Origin: Actinomycetota bacterium
GTDB taxonomy: Bacteria; Actinomycetota; Actinomycetes; S36-B12
Reading direction: 5' to 3'
Length of the DNA stretch: 64,000 bases
Assembly: GCA_030684515.1 (NCBI GenBank)
Contig: JAUXVJ010000002.1
Coordinates: forward strand, 124,001-188,000
The notes below the pieces were generated by a model. It saw nothing but the letters and a program-made list of their open reading frames with translations. It was not told the DNA's origin and did not search any database. The position numbers were made by a program, and so were the translations under genes. Each line of letters starts with the position of its first letter. The first letter of the stretch is position 1. Shown piece after piece: positions 15,249 through 25,400 of the stretch.

Positions 15249-16325
15249 GTGGCTATGTCAGTTCAGCTCCGCTACGCCTGTGAACTCCAAGCTCGCCTTT
15301 GTCATGAGAATGGCTCCCCCACATGGGCTGCGATCGTCGAGGAAATCGCGAACCAACTGGATGATGAAGCAAACGATGTCGTTGATCTCCTCCGAAGCGA
15401 CCTGCAGGATCCCGTCGAATCAGCGGTATTGCTTCGCTTGCTGGGCGCAGTCCACAGACTGCTCATCGCAGGGCAGTCCGACGAGCTGGCCCAATATTTG
15501 CCGAGTCTCGGCGGTGAGGTGGATGTCCTCCGCGTGGTGCCAGCATTCTTCGCTTTCGCGTCCGCCCACAAGGCAGCAATTCGGGAGGGAATGCAGGCGG
15601 GAGTCCAAACGAATGAAGTCGGACGGGCAGCGGTCCTTTCGGCGGGCTTGAGACACCTGACAAGGGAATTTGGACTGCCAATTCAGTTGCTCGAAGTGGG
15701 GTGCAGTGCGGGTCTCAATCTGCATCTTGACCGCTACCGCATCAATACGACAGCTGACTCCTGGGGACCGGCAGATTCGGCTGTGGTTCTTGAGCCGGAT
15801 TTCGATGGTGCCCTGTTGGGTGCCGAGGTGACCATTCAGTCACGCATAGGTTGCGATCTGGCGCCATTGGACGCGAGGAGTACCGCTGACGGGGAAAAGC
15901 TGAGGTCGTTCATCTGGCCTGAAGACACGGCTCGATTGGCGCGGCTAGAAGCCGCACTGTCAATTTTCGAGTCTGTTCAGATTGATACGTGTCCTGCAAC
16001 TCCTTGGTTGCGCCAGCGATTGGCAGCGCGTTGTCCGGGAGTTATTACGGTCGTCATGCACTCCATTGTGATGCCGTACCTGACTGACCACGAGCGTCAG
16101 CAATTTGAAGAGTGCATCGCAGACGCAGGTCGGAGAGCCACAAGCGATGCCCCTCTTGCGTGGCTGCGCATGGAGCCGTCGGATGAGTGGGGAAGCGTGA
16201 TTTTGGAACTCTCTACGTGGCCCAAGGGGCTGCACGAAGTTCTCGCAACGTGCACACCTCATGGTGGGCAGATCGCGTGGCGTGATCTTCGGCCCAGCAC
16301 ATCTGTTGGAGATGGCAAGCCATGA
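15249..16325 (+). CDS. DUF2332 family protein
   Basis: A protein of 358 residues with the DUF2332 layout: YACELQARLCHENGSPTWAA at the N-terminus, a helical middle, then LLEVGCSAGLNLHLDRYR near residue 150, which looks like a methyltransferase-type glycine loop, and VITVVMHSIVMPYL near 255. Function is unknown; the glycine motif suggests a nucleotide or SAM-like ligand. The start is the GTG at 15249 because AGGAGG sits 7 nt before it; the frame is open further upstream. The stop forms an ATGA overlap with the isochorismatase-like gene, so the two are coupled. Confidence 0.85.
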   Translation: MAMSVQLRYACELQARLCHENGSPTWAAIVEEIANQLDDEANDVVDLLRSDLQDPVESAVLLRLLGAVHRLLIAGQSDELAQYLPSLGGEVDVLRVVPAFFAFASAHKAAIREGMQAGVQTNEVGRAAVLSAGLRHLTREFGLPIQLLEVGCSAGLNLHLDRYRINTTADSWGPADSAVVLEPDFDGALLGAEVTIQSRIGCDLAPLDARSTADGEKLRSFIWPEDTARLARLEAALSIFESVQIDTCPATPWLRQRLAARCPGVITVVMHSIVMPYLTDHERQQFEECIADAGRRATSDAPLAWLRMEPSDEWGSVILELSTWPKGLHEVLATCTPHGGQIAWRDLRPSTSVGDGKP

Positions 16326-16966
16326 CCCGGGACTACCTGACACCGGACTTTGCCAGTTCGGTCTTGCTGACCATTGACATGCAGCGTGACTTCCTGGACG
16401 GCTCGCCATTCGAAATTCCGGGAACTATGGACGTGCTCCCAAACGTCGTTCATGCCGTCAGCGCATATCGCAAGGCGAGTCTGCCAATAGTTCATGTGGT
16501 GCGTCTCTACGAGCCGGGAAGTAGAGATGTTGATCCGCCCCGCCGAGCTGCCGTGGAAGATGGACTGCAAATGGTTGCGCCGGCCTCTCTCGGCAGCCAA
16601 TTGGCCCCGGGTCTTCTGGAGACGCACGTCGAACTGGATTCGGGCGCGCTACTGGGTGGGCAGTTGCAAGCAGTTGGCCGAGCCGAATGGATCATGTACA
16701 AGCCTCGCTGGGGAGCCTTCTATCGGACTCAGCTGGGCGAATTCCTTGAAGCTCGCGGCATTTCCACAGTGGTGATCGCAGGATGCAATCTGCCGAATTG
16801 CCCTCGAGCAACGCTCGTTGAGGCAAGCGAGCGAGACTTCCGCACAGTGCTCCTGGAGGATGCCGTTTCGCAGAGTTCAGACGAGAGATTGTCGGATCTG
16901 GCTCAAATCGGTGTCTCGCTGACACAGGCCGCAGCTGTGGCCACCCGAGTGCTGATGTTGGCGTAG
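16322..16966 (+). CDS. Isochorismatase-family cysteine hydrolase
   Basis: A 214-residue alpha/beta hydrolase of the isochorismatase-like group, which cleaves amides such as nicotinamide, ureidoacrylate or carbamates. The catalytic Asp is in LLTIDMQRDFLDG near residue 19, the Lys in YKPRWGAFY near 124, and the Cys in VIAGCNLPNCPRATLVEAS near 150, where an extra Cys occurs five residues on. It starts inside the DUF2332 stop codon. The substrate is not readable. Confidence 0.9.
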   Translation: MTRDYLTPDFASSVLLTIDMQRDFLDGSPFEIPGTMDVLPNVVHAVSAYRKASLPIVHVVRLYEPGSRDVDPPRRAAVEDGLQMVAPASLGSQLAPGLLETHVELDSGALLGGQLQAVGRAEWIMYKPRWGAFYRTQLGEFLEARGISTVVIAGCNLPNCPRATLVEASERDFRTVLLEDAVSQSSDERLSDLAQIGVSLTQAAAVATRVLMLA

Positions 16967-17152
16967 TTGGTGGTGCTGCGCGCTAGCCAGCCGCCTTCCC
17001 CAGCCCTGGCTCAGCTGCGATAGCTCACGTGCCGTTGATGCGCCCCTCGGGATAGCGGGGGGATACCTCGCGGATTCTTCATCGGGCCGCACATGAAGGG
17101 CTCTAAAGTTGGATCCTCCCAAGTAGCTCATTGGAAAACGGAAAGGTCCTCA

Positions 17153-17974
17153 GTGGATCAGCTAGACCAGGTCGTTGAAGTAGCCGGCGCCCCCATTCGC
17201 TATAGCGTCACTGGCGATGGCCCAATCACGATCGTCCTGACCCATGGCTTTCGCGCCCATCATCTGTGGTGGGCTGCGGTGCACCCCCTTCTGGCTCAGA
17301 AGTACCGCGTGGTGCAGTTGGACATCAGTGGCAGCGGCGACAGCGGCCACCGTGAGGTCTACAGCATCGAAACATGGGGCGAAGAGGTCAATGCCGTGCT
17401 CGATGATGCCGGGATCGAGCGTGCCTTGCTTGTGGGCCATAGCCTGGGCGGAACCTCAGTGGTCATGGCGGCCACCCAGCGTCCGGAGCGGGCAATTGGC
17501 GTCATTCTCATGGACACATTCATTGAGGGCGAAGGACGTTTTCGCCCCATTGCTGCTGCTGGCTCGGCCCCCAAGCGCATCTACTCCAGCCGTGAGGACG
17601 GGGAGGCTCGTTTCCGATTGATGCCCACTCAGGATGACGTCGACCCGGCGATCATCGCCCGGATCGCCACCTACGGGGTGACGGAGATCGACGAGGGCTG
17701 GACCTGGAAGTTCGACCAGGAGGTGGTTCCGGTGATTGATGAAGAGCTGTTCAATGCGAGCATCGCGGGCCTGAAGGTGCCTTTCCACTACGTCCATGCC
17801 GGGCAGAGCGCCGTGGTGAAGCCCGAGGTGGTGCCGTTCCTGCTCGGCTTTGCCCCTGAGGGATCCGAGTACACCTTGGTCCCGGACGCCCATCACCATG
17901 TGCCTCTCTCGCACCCCGAAATCTGCGCGCAGATCATTGATGAGTACGCGACATTGTGGACGGCCGGGGCCTGA
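17153..17974 (+). CDS. Alpha/beta-fold hydrolase
   Basis: A 273-residue alpha/beta hydrolase. The oxyanion region is LTHGFRAHHLWW, the nucleophile elbow is GHSLGG near residue 100, and DAHHHVPLSHPE near the C-terminus holds the catalytic His; the acid is probably in a preceding loop. The start at 17153 is chosen for a GGAAAGG site 6 nt upstream; the frame extends to an ATG at 17093. Substrate unknown. The 186 nt before the gene contain no other ORF I would support. Confidence 0.88.
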   Translation: MDQLDQVVEVAGAPIRYSVTGDGPITIVLTHGFRAHHLWWAAVHPLLAQKYRVVQLDISGSGDSGHREVYSIETWGEEVNAVLDDAGIERALLVGHSLGGTSVVMAATQRPERAIGVILMDTFIEGEGRFRPIAAAGSAPKRIYSSREDGEARFRLMPTQDDVDPAIIARIATYGVTEIDEGWTWKFDQEVVPVIDEELFNASIAGLKVPFHYVHAGQSAVVKPEVVPFLLGFAPEGSEYTLVPDAHHHVPLSHPEICAQIIDEYATLWTAGA

Positions 17975-18024
17975 TTCGCAGGCATGCTGTGCGCCCATCA
18001 ATCGAGCAGATACGCTCCTGAGTC

Positions 18025-19473
18025 GTGACACGTCCCGCAGCTGTGTTCATCCTCGCCGCAGGTGAAGGCAAGCGCATGCGCTCGGCCACTCCCAAGGTTC
18101 TTCATCAGGTCGCTGGCCGTTCACTGCTTGGCCATGTGCTTGAGGCCGCGGCCGCTCTCGACCCAGAACATGTCGTCGTCGTGGTCGGACACGGGCGCGA
18201 CGAGGTCGTCGCACACGTAGAGGAAATCGCACCCTGGGCGCTGACCGTGGTGCAGGAGACGCAAGCAGGCACTGGTCACGCAGTGCGCATTGCGATGGCT
18301 GATCTTGAAGAGCGCGGCATCAATCTTGGTGATGCCCCTGTTGTCGTGCTGACAGGTGACACCCCGTTGCTGACCGGCACCACACTGCAAATGCTGATGC
18401 TCACACATCGCGAGACTGCAGCGCGGGCGACGGTGCTCACTGCGCGCCTCAGCGATCCCGCTGGGTATGGTCGCGTGATCCGCGATCATGAGCAGAGCGT
18501 GCAGCGCATTGTTGAACACAAGGACGCTTCAGACGCGGAACTGTTGGTCGACGAGGTCAATTCCGGCATGTACTGCTTCGCGCCCTCTGATCTGGCTCGA
18601 CTTCTTTCCGATGTCACCACTGACAATTCGCAGGGCGAGGAGTATCTGACCGACGTCATTGGGATGCTTCGCTCCGAGAACGCCGTGGTCGCGGCCTGGC
18701 TTTGCCAGAGCCCTGATGAGATTCTCGGTGTCAACGATCGCTTCCAACTCGCGCAAGCTGCAGCAGTCATGCGCGACCGCATCAACGAGCAGTGGATGCG
18801 TGCGGGTGTGGCAATTCTGGATAGCGCAACGACGTGGCTCGACGTTGATGTGGAGTTGGAGCCGGACGTCACGCTCCTGCCAAACACCACCCTCACCGGC
18901 CCCACTTCAGTTGCTCGCGGAGCACGCATTGGACCGGGCACCACTCTTGCCTCGTGTGAAGTCGGCGAGAATTCCACCGTCATCCATACCTGGGCGCAAC
19001 TCGCGGTCATCGGAGCTGACGCGGCAGTTGGCCCGTTCACCTATCTACGACCAGGCACTGTGATGGGCAACCACACCAAGGCCGGCGCATTTGTGGAAAT
19101 CAAGAACTCCAATCTCGCCGACGACGCGAAAGTGCCGCATCTGAGCTACGTAGGCGATGGCGATATCGGCGAGGGCACCAACATCGGCGCTGCCACGGTC
19201 TTCTGCAACTTCGATGGGCTTGAAAAGCACCGCACTGTTGTCGGCAAACACGTGCGCATCGGCAGCGACACCATGTTGGTGGCGCCAGTCACCATCGGTG
19301 ACGGCGCCTACACGGCCGCCGGCTCAGTCATCACCGAAGATGTGCCGCCGGGATCGATGGGGATCGCACGGGGTCAGCAACGCAATATTGTCGACTGGGT
19401 CCTTCGCCGACGCCCAGGCTCTCCCGCGGCCAAAGCAGCTGAGGCTGCGCAAAAGAATCAGGAGGAAGGGTGA
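18025..19473 (+). CDS. glmU: Bifunctional GlcNAc-1-P uridyltransferase / GlcN-1-P acetyltransferase
   Basis: Makes UDP-GlcNAc for peptidoglycan. Of 482 residues, about 1-240 are the pyrophosphorylase, starting VFILAAGEGKRMRSATPKVL and with VLTGDTPLL near 108. The rest is a left-handed beta-helix acetyltransferase with hexapeptide repeats, for example GPFTYLRPGTVMG, VEIKNSNLADDAKVPHLSYV and NIGAATVFCNFDG. It starts at a GTG and its stop overlaps prs by 4 nt, the standard actinobacterial glmU-prs order. Confidence 0.97.
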   Translation: MTRPAAVFILAAGEGKRMRSATPKVLHQVAGRSLLGHVLEAAAALDPEHVVVVVGHGRDEVVAHVEEIAPWALTVVQETQAGTGHAVRIAMADLEERGINLGDAPVVVLTGDTPLLTGTTLQMLMLTHRETAARATVLTARLSDPAGYGRVIRDHEQSVQRIVEHKDASDAELLVDEVNSGMYCFAPSDLARLLSDVTTDNSQGEEYLTDVIGMLRSENAVVAAWLCQSPDEILGVNDRFQLAQAAAVMRDRINEQWMRAGVAILDSATTWLDVDVELEPDVTLLPNTTLTGPTSVARGARIGPGTTLASCEVGENSTVIHTWAQLAVIGADAAVGPFTYLRPGTVMGNHTKAGAFVEIKNSNLADDAKVPHLSYVGDGDIGEGTNIGAATVFCNFDGLEKHRTVVGKHVRIGSDTMLVAPVTIGDGAYTAAGSVITEDVPPGSMGIARGQQRNIVDWVLRRRPGSPAAKAAEAAQKNQEEG

Positions 19474-20471
19474 CCCTGCAAGTGGTTCCTAACCAAAAGC
19501 GCATGGTGCTACTCGCGGGACGTGCCCATCCAGAGTTGGCTGAAGAGGTTGCCAGGAACCTCGGAATTCCATTGGGACGAACAGTCGCCTACGACTTCGC
19601 CAATGGCGAGATCTTCGTTCGCTTCCAGGAGTCGGTCCGCGGGTGCGATGTATTCATCATGCAAAGCCACACTGAGCCGATCAACAAGTGGATCATGGAG
19701 CAACTGATCATGGTCGATGCGCTGAAGCGGGCTTCGGCAAAACGCATCACCGTGATCATGCCCTTCTATGGCTATGCTCGCCAGGACAAGAAGCACCGCG
19801 GACGCGAGCCCATCTCCGCCCGCTTGATTGCCGATCTGTTCAAGACTGCTGGCGCTGATCGTCTGATGACTGTTGATCTGCACACCTCGCAGATCCAGGG
19901 CTTCTTCGATGGCCCCGTCGACCACTTGTTCTCGCTGCCCTTGCTGGCTCGACATGTCGCCAGCAGGTTTGACCGGAGCCGTATCACTGTCGTTTCTCCT
20001 GATGCTGGCCGCGTGCGCGTTGCCGAGCGCTGGACCGACGTGCTCGGTGCTCCGCTTGCCATCATCCACAAGCGTCGCGATCCTGATGTGCCCAATCAGG
20101 TCAAGGTGCTCGAGGTCGTTGGCGATGTCCGCGACCGCCTTTGCGTGATTGTCGACGACATGATCGATACCGGTGGGACCATCGCCAAGGCAGCGGAAAC
20201 GCTCTTTGATTACGGCGCGGCAGAGGTGATCGTGGCTGCAACACACGGAATCCTCAGCGATCCGGCCCGTGAGCGTCTGCAGAATTCGCGCATCACCGAG
20301 GTGGTGGTGACCAACACCTTGCCGATTCCTGAAGAGAAGATGTTTCCCAAGCTCAAGGTGCTCTCGATCGCGCCGATCCTTTCCCAGGCGATCACCGAGG
20401 TGTTCACCGATGGCTCAGTTACGAGCATGTTTGAGGACAACCCGGATTCGGAAACTGCCTCATCGCACTGA
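19470..20471 (+). CDS. prs: Ribose-phosphate pyrophosphokinase
   Basis: Makes PRPP from ribose-5-phosphate and ATP for nucleotide, His and Trp synthesis. The 333-residue protein has FANGEIFVRFQESVRG near residue 46, YGYARQDKKHRGREPIS near 100, the metal-binding DLHTSQIQGFF near 135, and the PRPP loop VDDMIDTGGTIAKAAE near 227. It starts in a GTGA overlap with glmU. The 20-residue C-terminal extension is acidic and probably disordered. Confidence 0.97.
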   Translation: MTLQVVPNQKRMVLLAGRAHPELAEEVARNLGIPLGRTVAYDFANGEIFVRFQESVRGCDVFIMQSHTEPINKWIMEQLIMVDALKRASAKRITVIMPFYGYARQDKKHRGREPISARLIADLFKTAGADRLMTVDLHTSQIQGFFDGPVDHLFSLPLLARHVASRFDRSRITVVSPDAGRVRVAERWTDVLGAPLAIIHKRRDPDVPNQVKVLEVVGDVRDRLCVIVDDMIDTGGTIAKAAETLFDYGAAEVIVAATHGILSDPARERLQNSRITEVVVTNTLPIPEEKMFPKLKVLSIAPILSQAITEVFTDGSVTSMFEDNPDSETASSH

Positions 20472-20496
20472 TACGATTCTGCCTCTCCTCGGCGAG

Positions 20497-20513
20497 GGTG
20501 CCCAACCAGCACC
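20497..20513 (+). promoter_or_regulatory. Hairpin in the rplY leader
   Basis: GGTGC, seven bases, GCACC within the 112-nt gap between prs and rplY, flanked by CTCGGCGAG and GTGATCGACGAAG. No T-run follows, so it is not a usual terminator. A leader that binds L25 and autoregulates rplY is possible but unproven. Confidence 0.25.
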
Positions 20514-20583
20514 GTGATCGACGAAGGTCAGCGCCCAATCGCGCTCAGCCGAGGCGCACTGACGACCGATCGAGGAGTTTCAC

Positions 20584-21015
20584 GTGTTACAGGTAGACAT
20601 CACCGCCCAGTCCCGTTCAGATTTCGGTAAGGGTGCTGCACGCCGCCTGCGTCGTGAAGGCTTGGTTCCCGCTGTGCTCTACGGCCAGGGCTCAGAGCTT
20701 GTGCACATCGCACTGCCCAACCACGATCTTGATCTTGCGCTGCGCAAGTCGCACGTGGTGTTCTCGGTGAGCTTTGAAGGCAAGACCATCATCGCCAAGC
20801 CGCGCGACATCCAGCGTGAGCCGGTCAAGCGCTACATCGAGCATGTCGATCTCATCATCATCACCGCAGCTGAGGCTCAGGCTCGTAACGACGAGGCCGC
20901 TGCCGACATCGTGGCCGCCGTTGCTGCAGCTGAAGCTGCTGAGGAGGCAATCAGCATTGCTGCTGCCGCTGGCGAGTTCGATGAGCCCGTTGCAGAGGCA
21001 ACTCCAGCGGAGTAG
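20584..21015 (+). CDS. rplY: Ribosomal protein bL25 (short form with Ala/Glu-rich tail)
   Basis: Binds 5S rRNA in the large subunit. Residues 1-95 are the L25 domain: SRSDFGKGAARRLRREGLVP, AVLYGQGSELVHIALPN, and IQREPVKRYIEHVDLIII. The chain then ends in about 45 residues almost wholly of Ala, Glu and Asp instead of the beta-rich TL5/CTC C-terminal domain found in most actinobacterial L25 (about 200 aa). The start is the GTG at 20584 preceded by GAGGAG. pth follows after 3 nt. Confidence 0.93.
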   Translation: MLQVDITAQSRSDFGKGAARRLRREGLVPAVLYGQGSELVHIALPNHDLDLALRKSHVVFSVSFEGKTIIAKPRDIQREPVKRYIEHVDLIIITAAEAQARNDEAAADIVAAVAAAEAAEEAISIAAAAGEFDEPVAEATPAE

Positions 21016-21018
21016 TCG

Positions 21019-21618
21019 ATGACCTGGATGATTGTCGGGCTCGGCAATCCTGGTCCGGAGTACGCCAACACCCGGCACAACGCTGGCTTCTTTGTCGTTG
21101 ACGAACTCAGTTCCCGTATGCGCGGCACTCTTAGTCGCCATAAGAGGGCCATGGCCAGCGTCCTTGAGGGCCGTTTCGGCAGTCCTGGCTCTGATGAGCG
21201 GGTTGTGCTGGTGGAGCCTTGGTCATTTATGAATGCCTCCGGCGGTCCGGTCAAAGCATTGATGAGCTTCTACGACATTGACATTGAGCATCTCGTGGTC
21301 GTGCATGACGAGCTTGATATCCCGCTCGGCTCAGTGCGGCTGAAGCTCGGCGGGGGCGATGGCGGGCACAATGGACTCAAGAGCCTGCGCAGTTCACTTG
21401 GTTCTGGAGAGTTCGCGCGAGTTCGGTTTGGGATTGGTCGTCCTCCGGGTCGACAGGATCCGGCCGAGTTTGTACTGAAGCCTTTTGCCGGAACTGAACG
21501 CGACCAGATTCCTGAAATTGTGGACCGCTGCGCCGATGCGGTGGAGACACTCGTCTTGCGCGGAGTCGAGCAGGCGCAGAATCAATTCAATGGAGGACGA
21601 GATGACTCAGTTCAGTGA
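21019..21618 (+). CDS. pth: Peptidyl-tRNA hydrolase
   Basis: Recycles peptidyl-tRNAs that fall off the ribosome. The 199-residue enzyme has GLGNPGPEYANTRHNAGFFV with the catalytic His in TRHN near residue 21, PWSFMNASGGPVKALMSFY near 72, VVHDELDIPLG near 94 and GGGDGGHNGLKSL near 112. The next gene starts 17 nt before its stop, in another frame. Confidence 0.97.
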   Translation: MTWMIVGLGNPGPEYANTRHNAGFFVVDELSSRMRGTLSRHKRAMASVLEGRFGSPGSDERVVLVEPWSFMNASGGPVKALMSFYDIDIEHLVVVHDELDIPLGSVRLKLGGGDGGHNGLKSLRSSLGSGEFARVRFGIGRPPGRQDPAEFVLKPFAGTERDQIPEIVDRCADAVETLVLRGVEQAQNQFNGGRDDSVQ

Positions 21619-22420
21619 CGCGGAACTCTCGACGCTCATTGCAAAGCGAGCAGGCAAAGTCCTTCTCGAACTTCGTGATTCCTTTGGCGCCCTTGATGCC
21701 GGTGACAAGGAGCAGGCCAATTCCCTGCGCAAGCAGGGCGACCGCGTCGCCCATGAGCTTCTCGCCGATGCCTTGGGCGAGCATCGTCCCGACGACGCCT
21801 TACTCAGTGAAGAAGGCGCCGACAATGCTGATCGGCTCGATGCCACTCGCCTGTGGATCGTGGACCCGCTGGATGGCACATGGGAGTACGGCCAGGGTCG
21901 ACCTGATTTCGCAGTGCATGTGGCGTTGTGGGAGCCCGAACTGAAGAGACTCTCCGCCTGCACGGTTGACCTGCCTGCTCAGGGTCTGACCCGTTCAATG
22001 CTTGACGATGTTCCTGCCGAACCGGCCTTCCCCACTGATCGGCCAGTGCGTGTGGTTGCCTCGCGCACTCGTCCGCCCGCCAATCTCGGAGCATCTCTGG
22101 CAAGCCTGGGCGGCATTCTGGCGGATGCCGGTCTGAATCAACACGGTGTCGAGCTGCTTGATGTCGGTTCTGTTGGCGCGAAGGTCAATGAGCTCGTCTC
22201 GGGTCGCGCGGAGATCTATGTGCATGACACCGGCTTCTACGAGTGGGATGTCGCTGCCCCCTATGGCATTGCGCGGCACTACGGCTTTGTGCCGTCACAC
22301 GTCAACGGGGATGAGATCGAGTTCAATCACATGCCGCCATGGGTGCCTGATCTGCTTGTGTGCCATCCGTTGATCGTTGACTACGTGCGCGATGTGCTCG
22401 CGGAGGCATCGCGAGGGTGA
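21602..22420 (+). CDS. Inositol-monophosphatase-superfamily phosphatase, CysQ-like
   Basis: A 272-residue Mg-dependent phosphatase. Metal ligands are in LLSEEGADN near residue 67 and in WIVDPLDGTWEYGQGRPDFA near 86; a late Asp in FYEWDVAAPYGIARHYGF near 212 completes the site. Actinobacterial relatives act on 3'-phosphoadenosine-5'-phosphate (CysQ) or inositol phosphates. The start at 21602 is chosen for GGAGG five bases upstream; it overlaps pth by 17 nt. Its stop overlaps the mfd GTG by 4 nt. Both recycling of PAP and inositol phosphate hydrolysis remain possible. Confidence 0.88.
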   Translation: MTQFSDAELSTLIAKRAGKVLLELRDSFGALDAGDKEQANSLRKQGDRVAHELLADALGEHRPDDALLSEEGADNADRLDATRLWIVDPLDGTWEYGQGRPDFAVHVALWEPELKRLSACTVDLPAQGLTRSMLDDVPAEPAFPTDRPVRVVASRTRPPANLGASLASLGGILADAGLNQHGVELLDVGSVGAKVNELVSGRAEIYVHDTGFYEWDVAAPYGIARHYGFVPSHVNGDEIEFNHMPPWVPDLLVCHPLIVDYVRDVLAEASRG

Positions 22421-25400
22421 GTCTGAGCGGATTACTCCAGACAGTTGCGCGAGCAGACTCATTTCGCGCCGTCCGCGAACAAGCATTCGCAGGCGGGCGC
22501 ATTGCGTCTCCGCGTGCCGTGCAGCCAATCCTGGCCGCCCTGCTTGCAGCGCCACAACCAATTGGTGCTCAACGCCGACTGCTGGTGATCACCGCGACTG
22601 GTCAGGAGGCTGAAGACCTCGCAGCAACCGTGCGCGGCCTGGCAACTGGTCTCGAGATCGCCGTGCTGCCATCTTGGGAAACTCTGCCGCATGAGCGGAT
22701 GTCGCCCTCATCGGACACCATCGGCCGTCGCGTGGCGATTCTGCGACGCTTGGCGCATCCAGACGATTCTGATCCGCTCCTGAGCTCGATCGATGTGGTC
22801 GTTGCCTCCATTCGCGCTGTGGTGCAACCCATTGCCGGCGGGCTTGGTGATGTCGATCCAGTACGACTTCGGGTCGGCGACGAGTATGACCTGACAGCGC
22901 TTGTGCGGCGGCTGGTCGAACTCGGCTATGAACGCATGGATCTTGTCGAACGCCGTGGACAGATAGCTGTGCGCGGCGGAATCCTGGATGTCTTTCCCCC
23001 GAACGCCGAACACCCGTTGCGCGTTGAATTCTGGGGCGATGCAGTCGAGGAGATTCGCTCCTTCACCGTGACTGATCAGCGATCGCTGGACAATGCTCCT
23101 GATGGGCTGTTCGCGCCCCCTGTGCGCGAGCTGTTGCTCACCGAAGCCGTACGCGCACGTGCTGCCAAATTGGCGCAGGACAACCCATCTCTGCATGACA
23201 TCTGCTCCCAGCTTGCCGAGGGGGTGCCAGTGGACGGCATGGAAGCCTTGATCCCGGTGCTCACAGATGCAGTGGAACCCTTAATCTCCTTCTTTCCACC
23301 TTCGACTTCAATTGTGCTGATTGATCCTGAACGTGTGCGCACACGCGCCCACGATCTGGTGCGCACTGCCGATGAGTTCCTAGCCGCCTCGTGGCACAAC
23401 GCGACGGTGGGAAACAAGGCACCGATCGATCTCTCAGGCTCAAACTTCTTCTCACTGGACCAAGTGCGTGATCAAGCACTGCATCGTGAAATGCCGTGGT
23501 GCGAACTGACGCCCTTGTTCATGGATGAGTCATTGGATCTGGATGCGGGCATTTGCGTTGATGCCTCCGGCATTGAGATCTATCGCGGTGAAGTCGGCAG
23601 AGCCATCGAGGACATGCGCAAATGGACTACAGCCGGACAGGCTGTGGTCCTGGTCAGCGAGGGACACGGCTCTGCAGAGCGCCTCGCCGAATCCTTGGCA
23701 ACCGAAGGGGTGGCCTGCGTCTTTCTTGACGAACTCACCACTACTCCGGCTCCGTCGATCGTGACGGTGACTGTTGGGTCCCTTGAGCACGGCTTCACAG
23801 CGCCCGAGAGTGCACTGACGGTGCTTACCGAACGTGATCTGGTTGGCCAACGAGCATCGACCAAGGACATGCGCAAACTGCCGTCGCGTCGACGCCGGGC
23901 CATCGACCCGCTCACCTTGGTCGCTGGTGACTTCGTCGTGCACGAGCAGCACGGAGTCGGCCGATATGTTGAAATGGTTCAGCGCGATGTCGGGGGAGCC
24001 ACGCGCGAATACCTCGTACTCGAATATGCCGCAAGCAAGCGAGGTCAGCCGGCCGACAGGCTGTTTGTGCCCACTGATCAGCTCGATGGCGTCACGAAAT
24101 ATGTCGGCGGAGAAATGCCAAGCGTGCACCGACTTGGCGGAGCTGATTGGCAGAAGTCCAAGGGGCGGGCGCGTAAAGCCGTCAAGGAGATCGCTGGCGA
24201 GCTCATTCGCCTGTACGCCTCGCGCCAGGCGTCGCAGGGCTATGCCTATGGTCCGGACACTCCATGGCAGCGCGAACTCGAAGATGCCTTTGCCTATGTC
24301 GAGACTCCCGACCAGTTGATGTGCATTGACGAGGTCAAGGCTGACATGGAGCGAGCAGTGCCTATGGATCGCTTGATCTGTGGCGACGTCGGCTATGGCA
24401 AGACTGAAATCGCTGTGCGCGCAGCGTTCAAGGCGGTGCAGGACGGAAAGCAAGTTGCTGTGCTCGTACCCACGACCCTGCTTGTGCAGCAGCATGTCTC
24501 GACCTTCAGTGAGCGCTATGGCTCCTTCCCGATCAAGCTGGGGGCCCTTTCGCGCTTCAACACTGACAAGGAGGCAAAGGCCGTGCTTGCTGGCGTTGAG
24601 GACGGCACGGTTGACGTCGTCATCGGCACCCATCGCCTGCTGACTCCAGGTGTGCGGTTCAAGGATCTGGGCTTGGTCATTCTCGATGAAGAGCAGAGAT
24701 TCGGCGTTGAGCACAAGGAGCATCTGAAGGCTCTGCGCGCGAATGTCGACGTGCTTGCCATGTCGGCAACCCCCATTCCTCGCACTCTTGAGATGGCTGT
24801 CACCGGTATTCGTGAGATGTCGGTGATTCAGACACCTCCCGAAGAACGCCATCCGGTGCTGACCTTCGTCGGTCCCTATGACGACAAGCAGATCTCCGCG
24901 GCGATTCGCCGAGAGTTGCTTCGCGATGGACAGGTCTTCTTCGTCCACAACAGAGTGGACTCCATCGAGCGCGTCGCCAGTCGACTGCGTGACCTGATCC
25001 CCGAAGCGCGCATCGCAATAGCGCATGGTCAGATGGGGGAGCAGGCTTTGGAGAGCGTCATTGTCGACTTCTGGGAACGCACGGTCGATGTGCTCGTCTG
25101 CACGACCATCGTGGAGTCCGGCATTGACATCGCCAATGCAAATACCCTGATCGTTGATCGCGCCGACATGTTCGGACTGTCTCAACTGCATCAACTGCGC
25201 GGGCGTGTGGGTCGCGGTCGCGAGCGCGCATATGCCTACTTCCTGTACAACCCTGAGAAGCCGATGACCGAGACCGCGCACGAGCGGCTGGCGACAATCG
25301 CCCAGCACACCGATCTTGGCTCAGGCATGCAGATCGCCTTGAAGGACCTTGAGATCCGTGGGGCCGGAAATCTGCTCGGCGGCGAGCAGAGCGGGCATAT

